Source of the DNA: a virus
Strand: one strand, 5' to 3'
Length of the DNA: 27,404 nucleotides
IMG/VR virus record: IMGVR_UViG_3300031673_000384
Location: 1 to 27,404 of that record
Each line of letters begins with the position of its first letter. Position 1 is the stretch's first letter. Positions 1 through 6,171 of this stretch are shown here, piece after piece. A program made the translations under genes and the position numbers. The notes under the pieces were generated by a model. The model saw only the letters and a list, made by a program, of their open reading frames with translations, was not told where the DNA came from and ran no database searches.

Positions 1-180
1 CTCCGCATTCAACATAATGTTACGAAGCTTCATGGTCAGGGGAGAAAGAGGAGTTCCAGGTTCTTTAGTTTGTAGAACTGAGTAACCTTGTTTCTTAAGA
101 TAGTTTACTAAAGTTACAGTCTGTGTAGTTTTTCCTACACCCTCTGTTCCCTCTAATACAATGTAACGTGCTTTCGACAT
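1..180 (-). CDS. tmk: Thymidylate kinase, N-terminal part (runs off left edge)
   Basis: Only the first 60 codons lie in the window; the 3' end is beyond base 1. The translation opens with a beta strand and P-loop (YIVLEGTEGVGKTTQ, residues 6-20) followed by a TKEPGTP segment, which is the usual thymidylate kinase start: P-loop, then the E-P-G motif that contacts dTMP. The enzyme phosphorylates dTMP to dTDP with ATP for dTTP supply. The ATG at 178-180 follows GGAG at a normal distance. The gene lies just past the capsid terminator, so it probably has its own promoter (a TATAAT lies 34 bases upstream). A second, more divergent P-loop kinase lies at 5254-6120. Family assignment is firm; completeness cannot be judged. 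Confidence 0.88.
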   Translation of the reverse strand, partial: MSKARYIVLEGTEGVGKTTQTVTLVNYLKKQGYSVLQTKEPGTPLSPLTMKLRNIMLNAE

Positions 181-213
181 AATTAATCTCCATATGATAT
201 ATCTAACATATAG

Positions 214-222
214 ATTATACAA
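214..222 (-). promoter_or_regulatory. Candidate -10 promoter element before tmk
   Basis: On the minus strand a TTGTATAAT stands between the capsid terminator and the tmk start, in a very AT-rich stretch. There is no good TTGACA-like hexamer 16-18 bases upstream. The same TTGTATAAT occurs at 6151-6159 before another gene, and position directly after a terminator is what a new transcription unit would need. Confidence 0.4.
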
Positions 223-265
223 ATATATTTAAGGAGGGAGAGTTGTAGGTCGTTGACATCTTAAT

Positions 266-300
266 ACAAAAAGAAAAGGGACAACCGAAGTTGTCCCTTA
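266..300 (-). terminator. Intrinsic terminator after the major capsid gene
   Basis: Read on the minus strand, a perfect 10-base-pair stem (arms 290-299 and 276-285) closes a UUCG loop with the stabilising C-UUCG-G context, followed by a T-rich run interrupted by one C. It begins 25 bases after the capsid stop codon, so it ends the head operon. Confidence 0.93.
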
Positions 301-324
301 ACTGTTTGGAATTAATTGGGGTTT

Positions 325-1779
325 TTATTTCCCGATGTTTTTCCAGTAACCGTTGAACCGAGGAGTGTATACGAAGAGGGCTCCGTATAGAACTACTGCA
401 AACTCAAGAGCAGTTGTGACGATTGCGAAGTTGATCTTGCTTAGAGGCGAGAGCTGCTTGAATCGCATGCATTCAGCGGTAAGGTCAAGCATGTATGCTT
501 CACCTAGACCAGGTCGCTTACGGCCAGCATCACGGATAGTGGCTGATGGCTTGTAGTTACCAATGAACTGCTCAGTACCAGCGGCTCCACCAGCTTCTGT
601 TCGGTAGAGTTTAAGATACTTAGTTTCAGCAGGAACAGTAACCGTAAGATCAACCGCATCAGTACCAGTGGTAACAACAGTAGTTGTAAAAGATGCAGAA
701 GGTGCACTTTCACCGAAGTCGTTAACAGCAGTAATTTTGTAGAAGTATCCGCCAGCAGCTGCTGCATCAAGTGCACCAGAAGCAGCAACCAATGCGTCAG
801 CAGTAATAGCTGGAGCAGCAGGTGTTTTAGCGTTTACAGCCTTAGGTCGAGCACGAGCTCTTGATCGCAAGAACAAGTTTGGCTTAAGATCCATTGAACC
901 AGCAGTTGTTTGGACCTTACTTACGTCATAACCAACTGTTTGATTGGCAAGACCTGGAGCAGATCGGAACTGAGGGTAAAACTGTCGAACAAACTTAGAT
1001 AGAACCAAAGGCTCTAGGTGAATCTGATCTGGTTGACCGAAGTTCTCAAGAAGGATAACGGAGAGTTCTTCAACGTCGTCTTGAGAGATGGCAGCACCAT
1101 CAAGGTCACGGGCGATTGACTCGAAGTCGCCGAAGCCTTCGAAGTCTCCAGAGCGTTGTTGCTCATCGGTATCACCGCGAGTAAGCTGCTGAAGAAGGCC
1201 GTTCATAGCGATTGAGCTAGAAGGAAGGTCAGAATTAAGACCAGTTTGTGAACCATCGACTGGGTTAGTAAAGTGACCGTGGCCCCAATACATTTCACGC
1301 TCGATGTTCTTAAGAAGGTGCATAGTACCTTCTTTTGCCTGTTGAGCAACGACGTCACCAACAGTTGTTCGGACCAAAGTCATCTGGTGCGATACTTTCC
1401 TACGAGTACCGAAGAAGACGATCCTTTGTCCGTCTCGGATGTAAGTGCTATCTTCTTCTTGTGGAGCACCACCTTCTCCGATATAAGGAGAAGAATCCGA
1501 ACCATAACTAGTCAAGCGATTGTACTGCTCGAACAGGTTGTAGGCTTTGTCGATTGAGATCGCAGGCCAAAGCTTGAGATTCTTCATATCGAAGGTTACT
1601 GACTTGAGAGTGGTTTCAAGACTCTCTGACTGAATGACTCCACCATAGGTGAGGTCTGTTGGCTTACCGGCTCCACCATAACCAGCGGTAATGGCTTTTT
1701 GTAGGTTTTCGACTTCTTCAGGACTAACAATGCCCTGTTCGATACCCTGCTGGATGTTATTTACTGCTTCGTTAAACAT
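325..1779 (-). CDS. Major capsid protein with N-terminal targeting segment and inserted beta domain
   Basis: This 484-residue protein is the likely HK97-fold shell subunit. It follows protease and scaffold-like genes, the canonical head order, and is the last gene before a strong terminator. Residues 1-55 are helical and then Gly-rich (TAGYGG at 31-36) and look like the delta/targeting segment removed by the prohead protease. Residues about 320-420 form a separate beta-rich Ig/FN3-like stretch (YFYKITAVNDFGESAPS, LKLYRTEAGG) inserted before a hydrophobic C-terminal strand region (VVLYGALFVYTPR). This layout, including the TGYG-like motif, resembles capsid proteins of SPO1/Twort-type phages as I remember them; no search was run. 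The ATG is preceded by AAGGAG. No HK97-type crosslinking residues could be assigned. Confidence 0.87.
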   Translation of the reverse strand: MFNEAVNNIQQGIEQGIVSPEEVENLQKAITAGYGGAGKPTDLTYGGVIQSESLETTLKSVTFDMKNLKLWPAISIDKAYNLFEQYNRLTSYGSDSSPYIGEGGAPQEEDSTYIRDGQRIVFFGTRRKVSHQMTLVRTTVGDVVAQQAKEGTMHLLKNIEREMYWGHGHFTNPVDGSQTGLNSDLPSSSIAMNGLLQQLTRGDTDEQQRSGDFEGFGDFESIARDLDGAAISQDDVEELSVILLENFGQPDQIHLEPLVLSKFVRQFYPQFRSAPGLANQTVGYDVSKVQTTAGSMDLKPNLFLRSRARARPKAVNAKTPAAPAITADALVAASGALDAAAAGGYFYKITAVNDFGESAPSASFTTTVVTTGTDAVDLTVTVPAETKYLKLYRTEAGGAAGTEQFIGNYKPSATIRDAGRKRPGLGEAYMLDLTAECMRFKQLSPLSKINFAIVTTALEFAVVLYGALFVYTPRFNGYWKNIGK

Positions 1780-1790
1780 TTAATTACTCC

Positions 1791-2624
1791 TTAGTTAATG
1801 CTATATTTTTCAGCGATTTTAGCAAGCTCAGCAGGGTTGCCCAGCTCGACAGACATTATGTCTAATGTATCTACAGATGTTCCTGATTTCTTCAATTCAA
1901 AAAGCTTATTCACTAGTGTTGACTTGTTCAAGGGTTCAGTACCTTCGTCTGCGCTCTTCTGAAGCGGTGTTAGACTCTTGTATGAAGATCCTTTAGAAGG
2001 AACTGGTGCATCAGCAATATCTTTTACGATATCGAACATCTTTTCAAATTTGTCCTCGAAAGAGGAGAGGCGTGTGTCAATGTATGACTTCATGAGATCC
2101 TGTGAATCATCGATTGACTTCTTGAAGGGGTTTTCACCTTTTTTCTTCTTTTTCTTGTCGTCATCATCATCACAATCTTCGTCATCATCATCACAATCTT
2201 CGTCATCATCGGCTTTGGCCACAGGTTGATGCTTGCCGCCATTTGGATCAGCTTGACGGTTTTGACCATCTGCCTTATCCATGTCGTCATCCATCTTATC
2301 CATGTCGTCGTCAGCCTTAGCTACTGGCTGATGCTTTCCACCGTTTGGATCTGCTTGACGATTCTGACCATCTGCTTTATCCATGTCGTCATCGTCTTTG
2401 TCTTCGTCTTCTTTCTTGTCATCTTCATCTTCATCTTCGTCGTCAGCCTTTTTAGCATCAAGCTTACCATTAGATGGTTTGCCTCCGATACCTTTACCAG
2501 GACCTTCGATTTTGATTTCAGACGCGGAAAAACGGTTGGACTTTTTAAGTTCCTCCAGTTCATCCATGGTCTCGTCGATAAGTGCAACCAAACCTTTTTT
2601 CATCTCTTCTGTAATATAGCTCAT
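1791..2624 (-). CDS. Acidic repeat protein, probable scaffold or internal head protein
   Basis: 277 residues. The N-terminal helix (1-30) leads into a highly acidic low-complexity region (about 57-156) with many Asp, two identical 22-residue segments (83-104 and 117-138) and a DEDCDDD duplication holding two Cys. A Lys run (157-162) and helical C-terminal half follow (about 165-277). Position directly upstream of the capsid gene and the acidic, helical make-up fit an assembly scaffold or core protein, which would act inside the prohead and be degraded by the protease. That role is inferred from context only; no scaffold family motif is recognised. The start is supported by GGAG nine bases upstream. 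The long plus-strand frames here are composition shadows of the Asp codons. Confidence 0.72.
   Translation of the reverse strand: MSYITEEMKKGLVALIDETMDELEELKKSNRFSASEIKIEGPGKGIGGKPSNGKLDAKKADDEDEDEDDKKEDEDKDDDDMDKADGQNRQADPNGGKHQPVAKADDDMDKMDDDMDKADGQNRQADPNGGKHQPVAKADDDEDCDDDDEDCDDDDDKKKKKKGENPFKKSIDDSQDLMKSYIDTRLSSFEDKFEKMFDIVKDIADAPVPSKGSSYKSLTPLQKSADEGTEPLNKSTLVNKLFELKKSGTSVDTLDIMSVELGNPAELAKIAEKYSIN
2161..2202 (-). repeat. 21-base perfect tandem duplication (2 copies)
   Basis: Two adjacent identical 21-base units (2161-2181, 2182-2202) encode DEDCDDD twice in the acidic protein. Perfect identity suggests recent slippage, unlike the older diverged repeat nearby. Confidence 0.85.
2211..2378 (-). 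repeat. Two 66-base coding repeats, identical in protein, diverged in DNA
   Basis: Copies at 2313-2378 and 2211-2276 encode the same 22 residues (KADGQNRQAD...HQPVAKA) with a 102-base offset. By hand comparison they differ at 13 of 22 codons, all synonymous. Confidence 0.9.
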
Positions 2625-2649
2625 TCGCTATCTCCAAGTTAAAGGTTGA

Positions 2650-3048
2650 TTACTCACCAAGTCCCATTAGGTGGGCGTGTCCAGCAACTCTTTCGTCGCC
2701 AGCAGATGATTCTAATACGATATCATTTGCAAAGCCAGCAGCTTCTGCAAAAGCAGTTATCTTGTCAGCAGTATCAAGTACGGCGGCAAGTGCAACAGCA
2801 GGAGTTGACATTCTAATAGATCCGGCACCGGCTTTTCCAATACCAAGGTAAGGAGAAGCTGTGTCTTCAACACCAGTCATTGGGTTGTTTGAAGTAGGAA
2901 AGCTTTCCTTGGCATCATAAGTTATGACCAAAGCAGTTCCATTTGTAATGGTAATTGTGTTGGCATCAGTTCTGACCAAGTTTGCAGCTTGACCTCGCTG
3001 TTTCATATTTCTCTCGATCTTGTCGAGAATTTGTACGCTATTAGACAT
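2650..3048 (-). CDS. Head-region protein of unknown function (132 aa)
   Basis: I do not recognise this protein. After a short basic N-terminal helix (1-20) it has beta-type segments (TITITNGTALVITYD, 31-45), a central Gly/Ala-rich part and a C-terminus ending GHAHLMGLGE. No signal peptide, membrane segment or Cys motif is seen. It is the first gene after a good promoter (3097-3124) and precedes the scaffold-like and capsid genes, so abundant expression with the capsid is likely. A capsid decoration or head-stabilising protein would fit the location and size, but that is inference only. Start ATG follows AAGGAG with normal spacing. Confidence 0.7.
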   Translation of the reverse strand: MSNSVQILDKIERNMKQRGQAANLVRTDANTITITNGTALVITYDAKESFPTSNNPMTGVEDTASPYLGIGKAGAGSIRMSTPAVALAAVLDTADKITAFAEAAGFANDIVLESSAGDERVAGHAHLMGLGE

Positions 3049-3096
3049 TTATAAGCTCCTTAATAGAATGTCAGTTAATTCACTAAAGCAATTAAT

Positions 3097-3124
3097 ACTA
3101 TACCATAAAGCTGTACTTAAACAA
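3097..3124 (-). promoter_or_regulatory. Promoter for the scaffold-capsid genes
   Basis: On the minus strand TTGTTT (3119-3124), 16 bases, then an extended -10 TGG-TATAGT (3097-3105). It lies in a 112-base gap just upstream of the 132-residue gene and would give the three capsid-end genes their own transcript. The TGGTATA(A/G)T block recurs before the SSB gene at 15279-15287. Confidence 0.62.
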
Positions 3125-3160
3125 GCAGTTGATATCACTAAGTTTTATTGAGTTAATTTA

Positions 3161-4207
3161 TTAGAGCATTACGCTTAAAAGCTTCTGTAATGACTGATGT
3201 TTATTGCATTTTCTGCATTTTACTTGGTGTTTCATGTAGACTTGTTCATGACCGCAGTCTCCGCAAGTCATGTACTTCATTCCCTTTTCCAGAGACTCAG
3301 TCTTCTTCTTTTTCTTCTTCTTTTTCTTTTTAGGTCGACCATCATCTAAGGATTCAGACTGAAGTACTGATCCACCTGTCTGAGAGGTTGGAGCACCTCC
3401 GCCACCATATCCAGCAGTAAGGGCCTTTTTAAGATTTTCAGGCAATCCTTTAACCAACTCGTGAATCTTCTGAATATTACCATGTATTTTCATCTCTAAA
3501 GCTTCTTTTATTAACTGTTCTGGGGTAAAGGCTTTGACTAATTCTGTTCCTAAACCTAGTTCTGCAGCAATCTCTCTAATCTTCTCCATATTCTGGTAGA
3601 TCTTCTCTGCTTGGGCATTTCTAGTAATAGCTCTGAAAGAAGGGATATCTGTTTGTGCCAAGTGCATGACAGACTTAATTAGGAGCATATCAGCCTCTGT
3701 GTCTGCTGACTTCTCCATTTGATATGGTTCTACTAGTGTGGCATTATTGGCTGGAGTAAAGGTAAGAGCTACAGAGTGTATCTTGGTTCTAGCAAGCAGT
3801 GTCTCATCTTTGAGACCACGTTGAACAACTCCACCTTCGACTGAGGCTTTTAATTTCAGGGGCGTATCGGATTTGTGTATATTTCTAAGGATAGCGGCTG
3901 CTGCCTTAGCATTGCCATGATCCTCATCATCATATAAGTATCCTCTGACATAGATATAGGGAGCTTTAACTTTGTCCCAAAAGTATTCATGCCTAGGATC
4001 AGTGAAATCATCTGGGCCATATATCTTCTTGGCACTAGTGACTCTACCTACAGAGTTGAAGAAACCTTTGCCGTGATTATCATTGAAACGACCTCGCCCA
4101 GCTTCTAGTTCCGAAATGTCGGCGCCCTCAACAGAGAGCATCTCTCCCTGAGTATCCCGCAGCTGACTACCGGCTATCATATCAATTTCTAAAGGTTTCT
4201 TCGCCAT
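3161..4207 (-). CDS. Prohead protease with capsid-like C-terminal segment and zinc ribbon
   Basis: 348 residues. Residues 1-165 look like a prohead maturation serine protease: a candidate catalytic His45 (NDNHGKGFF), Ser122 in LKASVEGG and the following HSVALTFTPANNATLVEP strand, the pattern expected for phage capsid proteases. It should cleave scaffold and capsid N-termini in the prohead. Residues 170-257 are helical. Residues 258-288 match capsid protein residues 25-55 without gaps. Then come ten consecutive Lys (293-302) and a CxxC-12-CxxC zinc ribbon (C315, C318, C331, C334) ending at 348. The tail beyond residue 165 may be a built-in targeting and self-cleavage region. The catalytic assignment is by motif only. 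The start codon is within a hairpin (4203-4224) and follows AGGAGG. Confidence 0.85.
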   Translation of the reverse strand: MAKKPLEIDMIAGSQLRDTQGEMLSVEGADISELEAGRGRFNDNHGKGFFNSVGRVTSAKKIYGPDDFTDPRHEYFWDKVKAPYIYVRGYLYDDEDHGNAKAAAAILRNIHKSDTPLKLKASVEGGVVQRGLKDETLLARTKIHSVALTFTPANNATLVEPYQMEKSADTEADMLLIKSVMHLAQTDIPSFRAITRNAQAEKIYQNMEKIREIAAELGLGTELVKAFTPEQLIKEALEMKIHGNIQKIHELVKGLPENLKKALTAGYGGGGAPTSQTGGSVLQSESLDDGRPKKKKKKKKKKTESLEKGMKYMTCGDCGHEQVYMKHQVKCRKCNKHQSLQKLLSVML

Positions 4208-4224
4208 AGGTTTCCTCCTATGAC
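4203..4224 (-). promoter_or_regulatory. Hairpin masking ribosome binding site and start codon of the protease
   Basis: On the minus strand CATAGG-AGGAAA-CCTATG forms a perfect 6-base-pair stem with a 6-base loop; a G-U and a G-C pair extend it to eight. The SD AGGAGG is half in the 5' arm and half in the loop, and the start ATG is the end of the 3' arm. It could limit protease translation relative to neighbours. Confidence 0.6.
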
Positions 4225-4254
4225 ATTATACTACAAGTCTGACTGAAGTGACGA

Positions 4255-4644
4255 TTAGTCTATATTGTTAGTTATTACAGCGTCTTGACCATATTCTTCA
4301 GCTATCTCTTTAAGATCATCAGTTTCTTTGAGCTTCTTAATAGAGTTTTTTTCAATATGCTTGACAGTATCTATGGAGAGATTACAGAGATGGGCCACTT
4401 CCATATCGGAGGCGGATTTCTTATCGGTGGGATATTGTGAAATGTAGTTGAAAAAGCAGTAATTTGCAAGTTGATGTGATATAGCCCAGGGACAACCAGG
4501 TAAGAGGGCTTCTTCCTCTTCTGTTAGTTCTCTACCGGCATACCTAAGCGCCTTGAGGCGCTGAACAGCCAGGGGACAAAACCTGTCTGGCTGTTCAGAT
4601 AGCTTAAGTGGACAACGGTCATCCATTTTCTTAGGCTTCGACAT
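4255..4644 (-). CDS. Cys-containing protein with sigma region 4-like helix-turn-helix
   Basis: 129 residues, function unknown. The N-terminal half carries four spaced Cys, three as CPL/CPL/CPW (C11, C23, C51) plus C63, which could bind a metal. Residues about 78-106 (SDMEVAHLCNLSIDTVKHIEKN) look like a sigma-70 region 4-type helix-turn-helix with the usual small residue-turn-recognition helix pattern. A DNA-binding or RNA polymerase-associated role is inferred. It overlaps the preceding gene by 14 bases and sits in the head operon just before the protease, an odd place for a regulator, so timing of late genes or a DNA-contacting head role are both open. Another region 4-like protein is at 10675-11094. 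Confidence 0.72.
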   Translation of the reverse strand: MSKPKKMDDRCPLKLSEQPDRFCPLAVQRLKALRYAGRELTEEEEALLPGCPWAISHQLANYCFFNYISQYPTDKKSASDMEVAHLCNLSIDTVKHIEKNSIKKLKETDDLKEIAEEYGQDAVITNNID

Positions 4645-5257
4645 TCTCTGAGGTTACCTCTGTTTTGACAGTATCGATATTTACTTCTTTTAGTAGATCT
4701 GGAGCTGGAGCTTTTCTGACACCAATAATTTCAATTTTGTGACTAACTCCATTAATCACATGATCGATGAATTCACCTGGCTTGGCACCCAGTAGTGCAT
4801 CTCTTAGATCTGGAAATTGAATATCAGACAATAACATCTTAGATCGTAAGATTCCTTTGTCAGATTCTTCTTTAGGAGTTGTTGAGGTGAAGATAACTGC
4901 ACTATCCTCTGATACCACATCAACAGATGTATACTTGAGCTCTGCATCTTCTTTGTCAGAGGTCTCATCGAAGTCCTTGATCTGAAGGTTTACAGATAGT
5001 TCTTGAACCTTAGCAGAATCCAAGGAAGTAAGTTCCTGGAAAGCTAGAGCACGATACTGTAGATCTCTCTGACGTAGAGCCAGTTCATTGAGATCGGTCT
5101 TCATAGGTTGCATGTTCTCCATCAATTGACGAACTAGCATCTGACTTACCTGTAGGCTCATTTCTAAACTCTGAACCCTCTTATCTAGGTCCTGTACGAT
5201 TTTTCCTTTTGACGGCTTCACTTGTTGTACGCCTCTTTTACCTGCACCACTACTCAT
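4631..5257 (-). CDS. Coiled-coil protein with possible PPIase-like C-terminal domain
   Basis: 208 residues. Residues 18-75 are heptad-like (DLDKRVQSLEMSLQVSQMLV) and should form a coiled coil. Residues about 104-188 faintly resemble the FKBP domain of trigger factor: an ELKYTSVD strand, then FPDLRDALLGAKPGEFID, a final beta strand KIEIIGVRK and a P-x-P-x-L exit. If correct it would be a folding helper for head proteins; a GreA C-terminal domain shares the LLGxKxGE pattern and is an alternative. Neither is certain. It overlaps the upstream kinase-like gene by ATGA (translational coupling) and the downstream gene by 14 bases, so it belongs to the same head transcript. Confidence 0.75.
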   Translation of the reverse strand: MSSGAGKRGVQQVKPSKGKIVQDLDKRVQSLEMSLQVSQMLVRQLMENMQPMKTDLNELALRQRDLQYRALAFQELTSLDSAKVQELSVNLQIKDFDETSDKEDAELKYTSVDVVSEDSAVIFTSTTPKEESDKGILRSKMLLSDIQFPDLRDALLGAKPGEFIDHVINGVSHKIEIIGVRKAPAPDLLKEVNIDTVKTEVTSENVEA

Positions 5258-6120
5258 TTTTGCTCCTTCTGTCTATTCTTTAAGGTATTAACGAACACTT
5301 TCAATATTTCGACTTCCTCGTTAGAGAAATTGTCTTCTGTTTCTTCACCTAATAAGGTACTCAACCTACTCTTGAGGAAGTTCCTTACGTCAGATTCAAT
5401 ATCCTCAAACATAGAACCTTTGATTCTTATGATCTTAGATGATAGTACTTTGTTTATAGCATTAGCTCTCTCTAATCTAACTACTGGGTCATATATTTCT
5501 GCATGAGATTTCTCAACCTTAGATCCAGCACTAGCCGCAAGAGCAGATTTGTCATCCTTAGGTTCTGTTTGAGAGATCTCTTCGGTGCTATCGACAGAGT
5601 CTTCAGGTTTGCTATCATCAGGCTCTTCTTCTGCTTTTCCAATAAGATCTTTCCAATCATCTAATTGCCTAGGTATGAAGTTATGTTGATGGGCTATTTT
5701 ATTAAATAGAATACCTGCTTGATGAAACTGATGCTTGTTCATGTCCTCTTTATTGTCTACACATCTTTGCCAGTGCGCTTGACGATTAGGATCTATCATG
5801 AGGAACTTCTGCACCTCGTTGGCAGTTTCATATTCCTTTAGAACATCTAAATCTTCTGTGGTTAAAAGAGACGTTCTACCGTAGACAGTAGGCCAAACTA
5901 GTTCACCATATGGAGAACGGTCAAAGATAACATCCTTACCGTCAAGTTCCATATATAGCTCCATCATCTCATCTAAGTAAGATGGTCCAGTGTAACCTTC
6001 TGTAGAGTATTTTTTATCAGGTGCGCTCATATGATACTGAACGTAACCTTTTTTCTCATAGGCTTTTGCCACGGTAGATTTACCCGTGCGATCCAAACCT
6101 TCAAGTATAATCCATGCCAT
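5254..6120 (-). CDS. Nucleotide kinase-like P-loop protein with long C-terminal extension
   Basis: 288 residues. Residues 1-155 look like a thymidylate kinase-type P-loop kinase: GLDRTGKS (8-15) after a hydrophobic strand and DRSPYGELVWP (67-77), the DR motif of (deoxy)nucleotide kinases. An acidic, Ser/Glu-rich linker (about 162-203) joins it to a C-terminal helical domain (206-288) that I do not recognise. Substrate is unknown. Its position between portal and protease genes, away from other nucleotide genes, suggests the extension has a head role or that the kinase was recruited into the operon. The start has CGGAG upstream; a TATAAT lies 31 bases before it. The stop overlaps the next start by four bases. 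Confidence 0.8.
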   Translation of the reverse strand: MAWIILEGLDRTGKSTVAKAYEKKGYVQYHMSAPDKKYSTEGYTGPSYLDEMMELYMELDGKDVIFDRSPYGELVWPTVYGRTSLLTTEDLDVLKEYETANEVQKFLMIDPNRQAHWQRCVDNKEDMNKHQFHQAGILFNKIAHQHNFIPRQLDDWKDLIGKAEEEPDDSKPEDSVDSTEEISQTEPKDDKSALAASAGSKVEKSHAEIYDPVVRLERANAINKVLSSKIIRIKGSMFEDIESDVRNFLKSRLSTLLGEETEDNFSNEEVEILKVFVNTLKNRQKEQK

Positions 6121-6150
6121 TCAAATCTCCGTGTCAGAACGTTCATGGAT

Positions 6151-6159
6151 ATTATACAA
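6151..6159 (-). promoter_or_regulatory. Candidate -10 element between portal and kinase-like gene
   Basis: The 51-base gap holds TTGTATAAT on the minus strand, the same string as before tmk, with an ATG-like T-rich context. No clear -35 is seen. It could boost transcription of the protease-side genes. Confidence 0.4.
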
Positions 6160-6171
6160 TTTTATTACGTT

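Noticed and set aside
181-265. Small gene between the capsid terminator and tmk
   Set aside because: AT-rich gap with no frame of useful length on either strand; best explained as promoter and leader.
2161-2378. CRISPR-like repeat array
   Set aside because: The repeats are in frame inside a coding gene, with only two copies each and no spacer structure.
2226-2642. Plus-strand hydrophobic 138-codon frame, and other frames around it
   Set aside because: Produced by reading Asp/Lys-rich codons of the acidic protein in reverse; low complexity and no ribosome binding site.
3302-3331. Programmed frameshift at the lysine run of the protease
   Set aside because: The A runs are five bases followed by G, so no exact A-AAA-AAG heptamer, and the zero frame continues into a good zinc ribbon.
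4225-4230. TATAAT just before the protease gene as a promoter
   Set aside because: The transcript would begin at the SD itself, and no -35 is present; the gene is also within an overlapping operon.
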